Assembly (NCBI RefSeq): GCF_003026495.1
Contig: NZ_PYMA01000001.1
Span: 310,001-374,000, forward strand
Source of the DNA: Photobacterium sanctipauli
GTDB taxonomy: Bacteria > Pseudomonadota > Gammaproteobacteria > Enterobacterales > Vibrionaceae
Direction: 5' to 3'
Length of the DNA: 64,000 bases
Made by a program: the position numbers and the translations under genes. Below the pieces are notes generated by a model. It ran no database searches, had not been told where the DNA came from, and saw nothing but the letters and a program-made list of their open reading frames with translations. Each line of letters begins with the position of its first letter. The first letter of the stretch is position 1. Positions 1 through 8,680 of this stretch are shown here, piece by piece.

Positions 1-38
1 TGTAGAATCCTCGCCATCGAATGTTAAGAAGTATTGCT

Positions 39-1298
39 ATGCCAAAGCTAAACCTGCATCGCCGTGACTATACAACATCACTAGTTACACATCTTTCATC
101 AGAAGAACTACAACAAAAACTGGGTCCAAACCACGATAAGCCAGAAAAAAAACAGCCACGTACTCCCTATCTCACCCCGAAAGCGGTAGAGAAACGCTGG
201 GCAACCCTCGACAACGCAGAAGCCAAAGCACAGCTGCTCGATGAACACACCCACCAGCAAATGGCGTGTTACAACAAAAACATCGAGAACTTTATCGGCA
301 CCATCAAAATGCCTATCGGTATTGCCGGCCCATTACGGGTTAACGGCCTATTTGCCGAGGATGATTACCATGTCCCGCTTGCCACTACCGAAGCCGCACT
401 GGTTGCATCGTATAACCGTGGCTCGCAGCTCATCACCAAAGCGGGCGGTGCCAGTGTCATGCTCCTGAACGAAGGGGTAACCCGAACACCATGTTTCGCC
501 TTCTATGACCTCGCAGAAGCGGGCCAATTCGTCGCATGGGTGGTCACCCAGTACGATGAATTCCGCGCCATTGCCGAATCAACCACCCGCCACGGCAAAC
601 TCTCCGACATCAACGTCAACATTGAGGGCAACCACGTATACCTGGTATTCGAGTACCTGACAGGCGATGCATCGGGCCAGAACATGGTGACCATTTCCAC
701 CAACGCGGTATTCGAGCATATTTTGCACCATACGCCGATCAAACCACAGCAGGCTTTCTTGGATGGCAACCTTTCAGGTGACAAGAAAGCAACGGCCCAA
801 ACCCTGCGTGGTGTTCGAGGCAAGAAAGTCACAGCCGAAGTGAACATCGAAAAAGCCTTGGTTGAGAAAATGCTACATACCACGCCAGAGAAAATGGCTG
901 AGTTTGCCCGCATGAATACCATCGGTGGCACCCTAAGCGGCAGTATCGGGATCAACGCCCATTATGCCAACGCGCTTGCGGCTTTCTACATTGCCTGTGG
1001 CCAAGACGCCGCTTGCGTAGCCGAATCTGCCGTTGGCATGACCCGTATAGAAGTCAACAAAGATGGCGGCTTGTACGCCTCGGTCACCCTACCCAACCTC
1101 ATGGTGGGTACTGTTGGCGGCGGTACCTCGCTACCAAGCCAGAAGGCCTGTTTGGATCTGATGGGGCTGCATGGTGCCGGCAAGTCGCAAGCCTTGGCCG
1201 AAGTCTGTGCCGCCCTTTGCTTGGCGGGTGAGCTATCCATCGTTGGTGCATTCTGCGCTGGCCATTTCTCCCGAGCACACCATAAGTTGGCGCGTTAA
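39..1298 (+). CDS. Class I HMG-CoA reductase (NADPH-type)
   Basis: This enzyme reduces 3-hydroxy-3-methylglutaryl-CoA to mevalonate (or works in reverse) in the cytoplasm. The 419-residue protein has the family landmarks in order: ENFIGTIKMPIGIAGPL (catalytic Glu near residue 83), a DxxGxN element in GDASGQNMV, the catalytic-lysine segment SGDKKA followed by RGKKV as in eukaryotic class I enzymes, the glycine-rich GTVGGGTSLPSQ, and a C-terminal catalytic His in GHFSRAHH. An ATG at 21 is in frame, but only the ATG at 39 has a purine-rich site (AAGAAG) at suitable distance, so 39 is preferred. The family is known in Vibrio. No other mevalonate-pathway gene is visible here, so its role is not clear from context. 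Confidence 0.93.
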   Translation: MPKLNLHRRDYTTSLVTHLSSEELQQKLGPNHDKPEKKQPRTPYLTPKAVEKRWATLDNAEAKAQLLDEHTHQQMACYNKNIENFIGTIKMPIGIAGPLRVNGLFAEDDYHVPLATTEAALVASYNRGSQLITKAGGASVMLLNEGVTRTPCFAFYDLAEAGQFVAWVVTQYDEFRAIAESTTRHGKLSDINVNIEGNHVYLVFEYLTGDASGQNMVTISTNAVFEHILHHTPIKPQQAFLDGNLSGDKKATAQTLRGVRGKKVTAEVNIEKALVEKMLHTTPEKMAEFARMNTIGGTLSGSIGINAHYANALAAFYIACGQDAACVAESAVGMTRIEVNKDGGLYASVTLPNLMVGTVGGGTSLPSQKACLDLMGLHGAGKSQALAEVCAALCLAGELSIVGAFCAGHFSRAHHKLAR

Positions 1299-1400
1299 GT
1301 CATACTTAACAAACCTAACAGTGATGCCGCTATCTTCATTTTATCCATGAGGGAAGCGGCACTTTCTATCCATTCAAACTCTTCATTCAAAGCGTTACTG

Positions 1401-2972
1401 TCATAACAACTCTATATCTATCAATAACTGCTTGGCCCGCTGCAATACCGCTTGCTGGTTTTCATCCGGTTGGTTATCCCAATTGCGATACACCATCCCG
1501 ACTCTTGGGTTGCGCTCAAATTGCTCTCGATGATGCGTCATGAAATGCCAATATAAGCTGTTTAATGGGCAAGCATTCTCGGTTGTCTTCTCTTTCACCT
1601 GATAATGACAATGCTGGCAGTAATCACTCATCTTATTGATATAGTTTCCACTCGCGGCATAGGCCTTGCTACCCACTATCCCACCATCGGCGTACTGGCT
1701 CATGCCACGGGTATTTGGCATTTCCACCCACTCAATTGCATCAACATAAATGCCCAGATACCACGCATCGACCTCTGCAGGGTCAATTCCAGCTATCAGG
1801 CAAAAGTTACCTGTAACCATTAAGCGCTGAATATGGTGGGCATAGCCATATTCAAGCGATTGAGTGATAGCATGGTGTAAACAATTCATCCTGGTTTTAC
1901 CGCTCCAAAACCAAGATGGTAAAGCCTGCCGAGCATTGAGGTGATTCTGCGCCGCATAGCCAGGCATATGGGTCCAATAGATTCCGCGGACAAACTCCCG
2001 CCAACCAAGAATTTGCCTAACGAAGCCTTCTATCTGGGCGATATTAATCGCCTCATTGGCCCTGTAATGGGCGATCGCACATTCAATCACCTCCAAGGGA
2101 TTAAGTATCTTGCTATTCAAGGCGAATGACAGCCGCGAATGGTAAAGACTCCATTGTTTATTGCATAGCAAGTCGTCAGCTTGGCAGGTCATCGCATCTT
2201 GAAAGCGACCAAAATTGGGCAAGCAATGGGTGCAAAAGAAGTCCAATAACTGTAATGACTGCGCTCGGGTCACCGGCCAAATTAACTTATCGCGGCTTAT
2301 GCCAATACTTTTCACCTGATGTCGCTGCAAACGCAAATTGATCTCAGCGATATCATTGTCAAAAATCAGGGGTTCAGGTAATTCGGCAATATCACTGGGC
2401 TTGAGCTTATCCCTATTCGCTTTGTCAAAGTTCCACTTGCCGCCTTCTGGCTGTCCCTCTTCCGTCATCAAAATGGCATGCTTTTTCCGCAATTTGCGAT
2501 AGAAGGTTTCTAAGCGCCCTGATTTCTCTTGGCAGAAATACAAACTAATTTGATCGTGAGGAACAATAAAATGCTCGGTGTCGGCACAGACTGTTTCGAT
2601 GGCCAGCTGCTGGCACAACAAGGCTAACTGCTGGTGAAGCCGGAATTCATCAGGCTGCTGGTATTCAAATCGTTGGCAGTCAAAACGTACAATCAAATGT
2701 TGAATCAAATCAGGCAGATTAGCGTAACAACTAGTGTCATCTAAGGTTAGGTGCAACACCGAATGGCCAGAGGCTGACAGGGCATCAGCCGTATTTGCCA
2801 TTGCCAAGAAGAAGGCTTGGATCTTTTGGATATGATGCGAGGCATAATCCATTTCTTGCGGTAGTTCAGCGATAACATACAGTGTGTCATCATCAACTTG
2901 GTTAAACCATGAATGACTCAAGTTCAGCTGATCGCCGAGTATCAACCTCAGGCAGCGGTAATGTTTATCCAT
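1401..2972 (-). CDS. Iron-sulfur bacterial cryptochrome/(6-4) photolyase family protein
   Basis: This 523-residue protein belongs to the deoxyribodipyrimidine photolyase-related (FeS-BCP, PhrB-like) family. Members bind FAD and a second chromophore and repair (6-4) photoproducts or act as blue-light sensors. An N-terminal photolyase-type Rossmann domain ([14 protein letters not shown]) precedes a helical FAD domain with [14 protein letters not shown] and [16 protein letters not shown]. Cysteines 364, 452, 455 and 468 have the same relative spacing (88, 91, 104) that I recall for the [4Fe-4S] ligands of Agrobacterium PhrB, so the cluster is probably intact. The start codon overlaps the DUF2256 gene by 8 bp, giving a two-gene unit. 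Repair versus sensing cannot be decided from sequence. Confidence 0.92.
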   Translation of the reverse strand: MDKHYRCLRLILGDQLNLSHSWFNQVDDDTLYVIAELPQEMDYASHHIQKIQAFFLAMANTADALSASGHSVLHLTLDDTSCYANLPDLIQHLIVRFDCQRFEYQQPDEFRLHQQLALLCQQLAIETVCADTEHFIVPHDQISLYFCQEKSGRLETFYRKLRKKHAILMTEEGQPEGGKWNFDKANRDKLKPSDIAELPEPLIFDNDIAEINLRLQRHQVKSIGISRDKLIWPVTRAQSLQLLDFFCTHCLPNFGRFQDAMTCQADDLLCNKQWSLYHSRLSFALNSKILNPLEVIECAIAHYRANEAINIAQIEGFVRQILGWREFVRGIYWTHMPGYAAQNHLNARQALPSWFWSGKTRMNCLHHAITQSLEYGYAHHIQRLMVTGNFCLIAGIDPAEVDAWYLGIYVDAIEWVEMPNTRGMSQYADGGIVGSKAYAASGNYINKMSDYCQHCHYQVKEKTTENACPLNSLYWHFMTHHREQFERNPRVGMVYRNWDNQPDENQQAVLQRAKQLLIDIELL

Positions 2973-3108
2973 GCTTCACCTTCCTTTGCATTCGGCACCG
3001 ATTCGAGCAATATTTCACGTCATGCCACACCTTTTCCCACTTTTTACGCCAAGTAAAAGGTAAGCCGCACACCTTACATTGCTTACTAGGTAACTGGGAT
3101 TTCTTCAT
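2965..3108 (-). CDS. DUF2256 zinc-ribbon-like small protein
   Basis: This is a 47-residue ORF beginning [18 protein letters not shown] and ending with the eight-base overlap ATGGATAA into the photolyase-like gene. It carries two cysteine pairs, CKVCG near residues 11-14 and CSNRC near 34-38, separated by a Trp-rich basic segment ([17 protein letters not shown]), which is the DUF2256 pattern. The spacing suggests a small zinc-binding knuckle. DUF2256 proteins are, to my knowledge, commonly encoded beside or fused to FeS-type photolyases, and the overlap implies translational coupling here. Function is unknown; assembly, nucleic-acid binding or stabilisation of the photolyase are all possible. 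Confidence 0.88.
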   Translation of the reverse strand: MKKSQLPSKQCKVCGLPFTWRKKWEKVWHDVKYCSNRCRMQRKVKHG

Positions 3109-3217
3109 TGCCGATAATCACTCTTCATCCAAGTCACTGAACTTAAACGTGCTCAATAGCTACTTCGATCATAGGCATGCAATAACAATAGGGTGGAAAT
3201 ATCTAATGCCAAACGAA

Positions 3218-3240
3218 GAAAGGAGCCAACGGCTCCTTTC
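3218..3240 (-). terminator. Intergenic hairpin, probable terminator of the TAXI permease gene
   Basis: A perfect 10-bp inverted repeat (GAAAGGAGCC / GGCTCCTTTC) with a three-base loop lies just past the permease stop. The T-rich stretch after it is weak on either strand. Confidence 0.6.
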
Positions 3241-3273
3241 ATTTAATTAATAGTTCAAAGCTTCTGCTACGTA

Positions 3274-5208
3274 CTATGAAAGCTCTTGCTTCATCTCCTT
3301 GCGAGTGAGCTTAGGCACATAAACTAACCCGGCTAGCACAGTCAGTACTGCGATTACACGTACAACCAGATTAAGTTCAGAGTATAGTGCTAAGAACAAG
3401 CCAACCAAGATCAGCGCACCACGCATCACCATATTCAGCCTACCACCCAAATAGCCGGTAATGGCACCAGCGACAAGGGTCAGACCGCCAATAATGGCAA
3501 TCAAGTGACCAATAATATTGTGTACTTCCCCTTCCATCCGCATCTCAGGGACGAATAGATAGCTCAAGCCAACGATGTAACCTGCGATAGCCATTCGAGA
3601 TGCATGCAAGCCTGTTACCAGTGGATTACAACGAGCAATCGAAGCGGCAGCATAGGAAGCTATCGATACCGGCGGTGTGGCATCGGCCAAAATCGCAAAG
3701 TAGAACACGAACATGTGTGCGGCAAGTACCGGTACCCCAAACTCATTGATTAACATTGGCGCACCAATCGCAGAAGTAATGACATAAGCTGCAGTGGTCG
3801 GCACGCCCATTCCCATGACTAAGGTAACAAACATCAGTATTAAAGCAGCCAGCCAAAGGCTACCGCCAGATACATCAGAGATGATGCCACCAATAGATAC
3901 AACCAAACCTGTTTTGGTTAGCACGCCAACAATGATCCCCGCGCCAGCACAAGCAATGGCTATTGGAGCGGTATTCACCCCTGCCTTATACATCACGTTC
4001 ACCAGCTTTTTCAGATCAAAGCGGCTGCTTCTTCTCAGAGAGGTGATCACCAATGTCGCCACAATGGAATACAAGGCGGCAGTATGCGGCGAATAACGCA
4101 TCATCAACAAGGCAACCAGCACGACGATTGGTAGCAAGAGGTGAAGATCTTTGGCGATATCTTTGAGGGTCGGAAGATCCGCCGGATCCATTCCCTTCAG
4201 ATTGTTTTTCTTCGCCTCCAAGTGAACCGAAATAAACACCAAAGAGAAGAAGCAGAACGAGCCCAGTACCGCCGCAACAATAATGTCGGAGTATGGCGTA
4301 TTGGTCATCTCCGCCATGATGAAAGCACCCGCCCCCATAATAGGCGGTGCACTCTGCCCACCGACACTGGCTGCCGTTTCAATACCCGCAGCCACTTGAG
4401 GGCGATAGCCGATGCGCTTCATCATCGGAATGGTAAATGATCCTGTGGTAAAGACATTCGATGACGCTGAACCACTCATGGTACCGAAGAAAGCCGAAGT
4501 CACGACCGATACCTTAGCTGGGCCGCCCGCATAACGGCCGGCAATCATCTCACCGCCATTGGTGAAGAGTCGCCCGGTACCACTGGCTTCCATAAATGCC
4601 CCGAAAGCAATAAAGATAGCGACCATGGTGGCAGCAATGCCCGTGATTGAGCCTAAGATCCCCTGCCCATTCATCAAAAACAAGGTTTCGACAATTTCAT
4701 CAAAACCTATCGGGCGATAATGCAGCACCCCGGGCATATAATCAGTAACGAACAGGTAGCCAATACTCACCGCTACGAGTCCGGCAAGCACAGGCGAGAC
4801 AGCACGGCGAATTGCTTCAACGATCAACACCGTTGCCACCGTTCCCATCAGCATTTCTATTGGCAGGATTTCATCGACCCCTTCAAGACGATAGTTGATC
4901 CTCTCCGCATCCATCCAGGAATAGGCAAAAGGCACGATGGCGACAAGGAACAGCAACATTCCTGACCAGCTTGGTAAATAAAAATCACCTCTGCCTGCAT
5001 TAGACTTTCGGCCCGGCGTCACAAGAAAAATAAGAGGGAGTAAAAATAATAAATGGATTGAACGCTGGGTTCTTGGCTCTAGATAACCAATGAATGCGCT
5101 GTAGAAGTGGAAGCATGTACCCACTACTGCCCAGCCCATGATGAACAGCATTAGCAGTCGTTGAAAGTCGGTCTGCTGCGGTTGAGGTTCCTTAACATCA
5201 GTAGCCAT
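3274..5208 (-). CDS. TRAP transporter permease, fused DctQM type (TAXI family)
   Basis: This 644-residue multi-spanning membrane protein is the permease of a TRAP (Na+-coupled, binding-protein-dependent) transporter, with the small DctQ-like and large DctM-like subunits fused as is usual in TAXI systems. The large-subunit part contains the characteristic AAFFGTMSGSASSNVFTTG and MGMGVPTTAAYVI segments and ADATPPVS. It lies 94 bp downstream of its binding-protein gene, with a strong hairpin between the two. The start has GGAG 7 bp upstream. Substrate cannot be read from sequence. Context (GntR regulator, divergent 2-oxoglutarate oxygenase) suggests an organic acid handled by that oxygenase, but this is inference. 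Confidence 0.92.
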   Translation of the reverse strand: MATDVKEPQPQQTDFQRLLMLFIMGWAVVGTCFHFYSAFIGYLEPRTQRSIHLLFLLPLIFLVTPGRKSNAGRGDFYLPSWSGMLLFLVAIVPFAYSWMDAERINYRLEGVDEILPIEMLMGTVATVLIVEAIRRAVSPVLAGLVAVSIGYLFVTDYMPGVLHYRPIGFDEIVETLFLMNGQGILGSITGIAATMVAIFIAFGAFMEASGTGRLFTNGGEMIAGRYAGGPAKVSVVTSAFFGTMSGSASSNVFTTGSFTIPMMKRIGYRPQVAAGIETAASVGGQSAPPIMGAGAFIMAEMTNTPYSDIIVAAVLGSFCFFSLVFISVHLEAKKNNLKGMDPADLPTLKDIAKDLHLLLPIVVLVALLMMRYSPHTAALYSIVATLVITSLRRSSRFDLKKLVNVMYKAGVNTAPIAIACAGAGIIVGVLTKTGLVVSIGGIISDVSGGSLWLAALILMFVTLVMGMGVPTTAAYVITSAIGAPMLINEFGVPVLAAHMFVFYFAILADATPPVSIASYAAASIARCNPLVTGLHASRMAIAGYIVGLSYLFVPEMRMEGEVHNIIGHLIAIIGGLTLVAGAITGYLGGRLNMVMRGALILVGLFLALYSELNLVVRVIAVLTVLAGLVYVPKLTRKEMKQELS

Positions 5209-5247
5209 GATAAGACTCCATTTCGGGCTATTGAATAAGATTTACTC

Positions 5248-5283
5248 ATGAAAAGCACAAGCAGCCTTGCTTGTGCTTTTCAT
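5248..5283 (-). promoter_or_regulatory. Perfect 16-bp hairpin between TAXI binding-protein and permease genes
   Basis: Arms at 5248-5263 and 5268-5283 are perfectly complementary with a four-base loop. It lies after the binding-protein stop and before the permease start. The A/T-rich outer ends and strong stem fit an intercistronic attenuator or mRNA-stabilising element that would give more binding protein than permease. Confidence 0.7.
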
Positions 5284-5302
5284 TACGCTAATGAAACTAG
5301 AA

Positions 5303-6268
5303 TTACAGGTAGCCCTTTTCCTTGAAGTATTGCTCAGCACCAGGGTGGATAGGTGCTGGTGCATCCTGCATGGAGGTTGCACAGTCAAATACAGACATGC
5401 TGTCATGGATTGATGGCAATTGCGCTTGGTTCTCACACAGCGATTTGGTGATCTTATAAACCGTGTCATTAGATACCGATTTATTCACCATTAGTGTGGT
5501 TGCCATCTTGATGGTATGGGCCTGTTGGGAGACACCTTGGTAAGTATCAGCCGGAATCGCTGTTGGCAATAAACCGTAGTTCTTGTTTAGCTTCTCAAGC
5601 TGCTGCTCAGAGAAATCAACAAATGCCAAATCGCGAGATTGGCTCATCTCGATAACAACCGCGCCCGGTAACCCTAGGTTGCCAAAGACATAATCAATCT
5701 GCCCGTCTTTGAACTGCGAACTTAGCTCAGAAAAGCTTCCGTGGTTGATTTTAAAGCCTTGCTTCTTACGCAGAGTGTTGTAGTCAGTACCATTAGCTTC
5801 CATGATCCAACGAAATGCCTGCTCACCTGACGAGCCACGCTGAATGATACCAATCTTCACGTTTTTCCCTTTCAAGATTTCCTCAACTGATTGATAAGGC
5901 GCATCTTCGGCACGGATAAAATGGCTGTATACGTCAGAAAAGCTCATGCCGATAGTATTCAAATCATTATGCGGCTTACCGTTGAACAACACCGTACCTG
6001 TGTATGCTTGGTACGTGAAAGTATCTAGGCCCCAACCGATCTGGCTGCGACCACGGTTAACTTTGGTTGGGTTTGCCGTGCCACCTCCCGGTACCACTTT
6101 GAGGTTAAACTCTGGGTTATCCTTCTTGATCAAATTCGCCAAGCCAGAAGACATACTGTACCAGCCCCCGCCCAGCTGGCCAGACGTCCACTCGATGGTC
6201 TCAGCATGACTGGCAACAGGAAGCAGCATTGAAGCAGATAAAAGCACGACTTTATTGAGCATTTTCAT
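5303..6268 (-). CDS. TAXI family TRAP transporter solute-binding protein
   Basis: This is the 321-residue periplasmic receptor of the adjacent TRAP transporter. A signal peptide of about 22 residues (ending VASHA) is followed by the TAXI-family opening EWTSGQLGGGWYSMSSGLA, then VVPGGGTANPTKVNRG and KIGIIQRGSSGEQAF. It is the first gene of the leftward transporter unit. GAGGG lies 6 bp before the ATG. A GntR-type palindrome lies about 90 bp upstream (6351-6360), so it is probably controlled by the neighbouring regulator. Ligand unknown. Confidence 0.92.
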   Translation of the reverse strand: MKMLNKVVLLSASMLLPVASHAETIEWTSGQLGGGWYSMSSGLANLIKKDNPEFNLKVVPGGGTANPTKVNRGRSQIGWGLDTFTYQAYTGTVLFNGKPHNDLNTIGMSFSDVYSHFIRAEDAPYQSVEEILKGKNVKIGIIQRGSSGEQAFRWIMEANGTDYNTLRKKQGFKINHGSFSELSSQFKDGQIDYVFGNLGLPGAVVIEMSQSRDLAFVDFSEQQLEKLNKNYGLLPTAIPADTYQGVSQQAHTIKMATTLMVNKSVSNDTVYKITKSLCENQAQLPSIHDSMSVFDCATSMQDAPAPIHPGAEQYFKEKGYL

Positions 6269-6337
6269 TGTTTTCCCTCACTATTTTTATGAATCCCTTG
6301 CGCTGTAATCGTTATGGTTACGCAGGCCACATTCTTT

Positions 6338-6361
6338 TCTGTATTCTAAATTGTATACAGA
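6338..6361. promoter_or_regulatory. Candidate GntR operator upstream of TAXI operon
   Basis: The core TTGTATACAG at 6351-6360 sits inside a larger inverted repeat (TCTGTAT at 6338-6344, ATACAGA at 6355-6361). Its exact reverse complement occurs at 7479-7488 before the divergent oxygenase gene. A GTATAC centre fits FadR-type GntR sites. Confidence 0.6.
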
Positions 6362-6423
6362 ACAGAATATCAAAGGTCAAACAACAGTGATAAAAATGTG
6401 ATTAAAATGTAAAACCATCATCA

Positions 6424-6468
6424 ACAAAAACGGCCTACTTTCCTCTTCTCTTCAAGGAAAGTAGGCCG
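6424..6468 (-). terminator. Terminator downstream of the GntR regulator gene
   Basis: A 14-bp perfect stem (6431-6444 / 6455-6468) with a ten-base loop is followed on the minus strand by TTTTTG, a good Rho-independent terminator for the leftward regulator gene. It separates that gene from the TAXI promoter. Confidence 0.8.
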
Positions 6469-6493
6469 AAGCAACCGCAATGCCTAAGCGAAT

Positions 6494-6514
6494 ATACCCA
6501 AGCAACTTCAAGGT
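6494..6514. repeat. Dispersed 21-bp repeat, copy 1
   Basis: The sequence ATACCCAAGC, one variable base, ACTTCAAGGT occurs here and at 32271-32291 (20 of 21 identical). Both copies are intergenic. It resembles a short element I have the impression is frequent in Vibrionaceae intergenic DNA; function unknown. Confidence 0.55.
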
Positions 6515-6544
6515 ACAGGTTCAGCGAGAATTTATATGCTTGAA

Positions 6545-7324
6545 TTACTTAACAATATTGGGCGTATTCCCGGTGTAAATATGGCCGTAGCCTTCTCTAA
6601 TATAGTTTGAGATTTGTTCTTTACGCTTTTCAACATGGTTACCCATAATGGCCATCGCCTTCTGGGCATCACGGGCAATCAACGCCTCAATAATATGAAT
6701 ATGCTCCGACTCATTCCCTGTCGGTCGATCGGTCAAGTTAACCCAGCGAATGAAATAAATACGCTGGTTGATCTTCTTCAACGCTTCCGCCAGTTCCTGG
6801 TTTCCCGATAACATGACCAACTGCTGATGCAACTTTTGGTCGAAGTCCAACAACACTTCCTTTGGTGTATCTTCACCCAGTTGCGAGTACTCAATCGCAG
6901 AGGCTTTTAATGCTTGTAGTTCTTCATCACTGGCACGCTCGGCAGCCAAATGTGTCGCCTGCTGCTCGATGATCTTGCGGAATTCATACAAGTCGAACAC
7001 TTCTTTCTCGTCGAGCATATGGCAAAAGAAGCCTTTGTTTCTTTCCCAGCGCAACAGTTTATCAGAGACCAATTTCTGCATAGCCTCTCGCAGAGGAGTT
7101 CGGCTTACCCCAAGAAGCGTGGCGAGTTTACCTTCATTAATTCGCTCCCCTGGCTTGAAGTGAAACGAAATCGCCATATCCCTAACGGTTTGGTATACGT
7201 CGATATCTTCGCTTGAATTTGCTGTTTTTTTCATAGGCTTATCAATGGTTGAGCTAGGCATTCTTATTAATCTTTTTTCATAAATTCTCGATGAACTGTA
7301 TTCAGTTTGCTTCATCGGAGTCAA
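6545..7324 (-). CDS. GntR family transcriptional regulator (FCD/FadR subfamily)
   Basis: This 259-residue regulator has an N-terminal winged helix (INEGKLATLLGVSRTPLREAMQKL, about residues 82-105) and a C-terminal all-helical FCD ligand domain with the metal-site pattern FDQKLHQQLV. The longest frame starts at TTG with AGGGG 7 bp upstream; an ATG at 7261 (MPSSTIDK) would leave the palindrome at 7294-7307 in the untranslated leader, which would make sense for autoregulation, so the true start is uncertain. It lies between the TAXI operon and a divergent dioxygenase gene whose promoters share a palindrome. Its effector is probably the imported acid or a product of it. Confidence 0.88.
   Translation of the reverse strand: MTPMKQTEYSSSRIYEKRLIRMPSSTIDKPMKKTANSSEDIDVYQTVRDMAISFHFKPGERINEGKLATLLGVSRTPLREAMQKLVSDKLLRWERNKGFFCHMLDEKEVFDLYEFRKIIEQQATHLAAERASDEELQALKASAIEYSQLGEDTPKEVLLDFDQKLHQQLVMLSGNQELAEALKKINQRIYFIRWVNLTDRPTGNESEHIHIIEALIARDAQKAMAIMGNHVEKRKEQISNYIREGYGHIYTGNTPNIVK
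7294..7307. promoter_or_regulatory. Palindrome at the 5' end of the GntR gene
   Basis: AACTGTATTCAGTT has 5-bp perfect arms around TATT and resembles the CTGTATACAA sites on either side. It lies in the leader if translation starts at 7261 and could serve autoregulation. Confidence 0.4.
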
Positions 7325-7478
7325 GATTTATCCCCTGCAAATGCTTAAAAATTGGTGCTGGCTTATGAAATCGATGAATATTTCGATGCCTTCATCAAAG
7401 CAATACCCTGCATTCAAACCGTTAGCCGATCACAGTTTGGTAACAAAATGGCTACACATTTTCTTTTCGATCGCTAAA

Positions 7479-7488
7479 CTGTATACAA
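7479..7488. promoter_or_regulatory. Candidate GntR operator upstream of the oxygenase gene
   Basis: CTGTATACAA is the exact reverse complement of the TAXI promoter site at 6351-6360 and lies 88 bp before the oxygenase start. Confidence 0.6.
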
Positions 7489-7575
7489 CCTTGAATAAAG
7501 TTAAGAATACAAAACTTAAGTCACATGCCACCACCAACAGCTAGATAACGGATTAACTAAGTCGAGAGGAAAATT

Positions 7576-8634
7576 ATGGCTACCGATACCCTTGCCCCAA
7601 CCGCTCCAATGAACAAAGCTGCGCAGATAGAAGTCATCAAACAAGCTGAATATGCCGTGGCAAGAACCATTACGACTGACGATATTCCCGTTATCGACAT
7701 CGCGCCTTTAATTGCGGGCGATAATATTGAAGCTGTGGCTAAGCAAATTCTTGACGCCGTTACTCATAAGGGCTTTTTCTATATCGCCAACCACGGTATC
7801 CCACAGCAAGTCATTGACGCTGCAGGCTCTGCAATGCGAGGTTTCTTTGCCAAGCCACAAGAGGCGAAGGGCGAAATTCCGGTTAATACTAGCCAGCGAG
7901 GTTGGCTTGCTCCGGGAATGGCAACATTGGAAGGCAACAAAACCCATGACTTAAAGGAGATTTTCTTCTGGGGACCCGAGCAATGGACAGACGAGCTTAA
8001 TCAAAAACGTGAAGAGCTTCCCTTAATTGCCGATAACCTCTGGCCTGATAACTCTACCCCAGAGCTAAAAACAGACCTGCTTCCATACTATGACGCAGCT
8101 TGCCAAGTCGGCCATAAAATTCTTGCAGCTATCGCCTTAGCACTGGGTTTAGAGCAAGATTTCTTCGCCAAGCGTTACCAAACACCGCTTGCGCGCGGCC
8201 AGCTGGTTTACTACCCAGTATCAACTGCACAGGATGAAGCGGAAGAGCGTTACGGCTCGGCCCCTCATACCGACTACGGTGTCTTGACCCTACTACTCCA
8301 AGATATGAATGGTGGGTTAGAGGTACTCACTAAAGACAACGAGTGGGTCACGGCAGTCCCTATTCCGGGTACCCTAGTTTGCAACGTGGGGGATCTTTTG
8401 CACCGCTGGTCAAACGATCGATTCAGCTCCAACCTGCATCGCGTCATCAACCGCTCGGGCAATGAACGCCACTCAATTGCCATTTTCTTCGATCCAACCC
8501 CAGACTCGGTGATCGACCCTCGCGACATGGGCTTAACAGAAAGTGATGAGGTTCGCTATGAACCAGTGATCACGGCTGAGTACATCAATGCGCAAAACAA
8601 GAAGTCTTTTGCACAATATGCGGACGGTGAGTAG
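7576..8634 (+). CDS. 2-oxoglutarate/Fe(II)-dependent oxygenase, isopenicillin N synthase-like
   Basis: This 352-residue non-haem iron oxygenase has the DIOX_N segment (DIPVIDIAPLIAG, then GFFYIANHGIP) and a double-stranded beta-helix core. The iron facial triad is visible as His231-x-Asp233 (APHTDYG) and His288 (NLHRVIN), with the 2-oxoglutarate anchor Arg298-x-Ser300 (RHSIAIFFDP). All catalytic residues are present. AGAGG lies before the ATG. It is divergent from the GntR gene and shares an operator-like site with the TAXI transporter, suggesting that the imported compound is its substrate or inducer. Substrate not identifiable; hydroxylation or oxidative cleavage are both possible. Confidence 0.9.
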   Translation: MATDTLAPTAPMNKAAQIEVIKQAEYAVARTITTDDIPVIDIAPLIAGDNIEAVAKQILDAVTHKGFFYIANHGIPQQVIDAAGSAMRGFFAKPQEAKGEIPVNTSQRGWLAPGMATLEGNKTHDLKEIFFWGPEQWTDELNQKREELPLIADNLWPDNSTPELKTDLLPYYDAACQVGHKILAAIALALGLEQDFFAKRYQTPLARGQLVYYPVSTAQDEAEERYGSAPHTDYGVLTLLLQDMNGGLEVLTKDNEWVTAVPIPGTLVCNVGDLLHRWSNDRFSSNLHRVINRSGNERHSIAIFFDPTPDSVIDPRDMGLTESDEVRYEPVITAEYINAQNKKSFAQYADGE

Positions 8635-8640
8635 CAGGCG

Positions 8641-8680
8641 AAATAACCTACCTCAGTACAGTCTGAGGTAGGTGTTATTT
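8641..8680. terminator. Bidirectional terminator between oxygenase and PEP-CTERM-like genes
   Basis: An 11-bp perfect stem (8646-8656 / 8663-8673) with a six-base loop is flanked by A-rich left and T-rich right sequence, serving both convergent genes. Confidence 0.8.

Noticed and set aside
1325-1361. Weak stem TGCCGCT / AGCGGCA after the HMG-CoA reductase gene
   Set aside because: Long 23-base loop and no T run; not convincing as a terminator.
2909-3250. 113-codon plus-strand frame opposite the photolyase start
   Set aside because: It is a shadow of the photolyase and DUF2256 genes, which have recognisable motifs.
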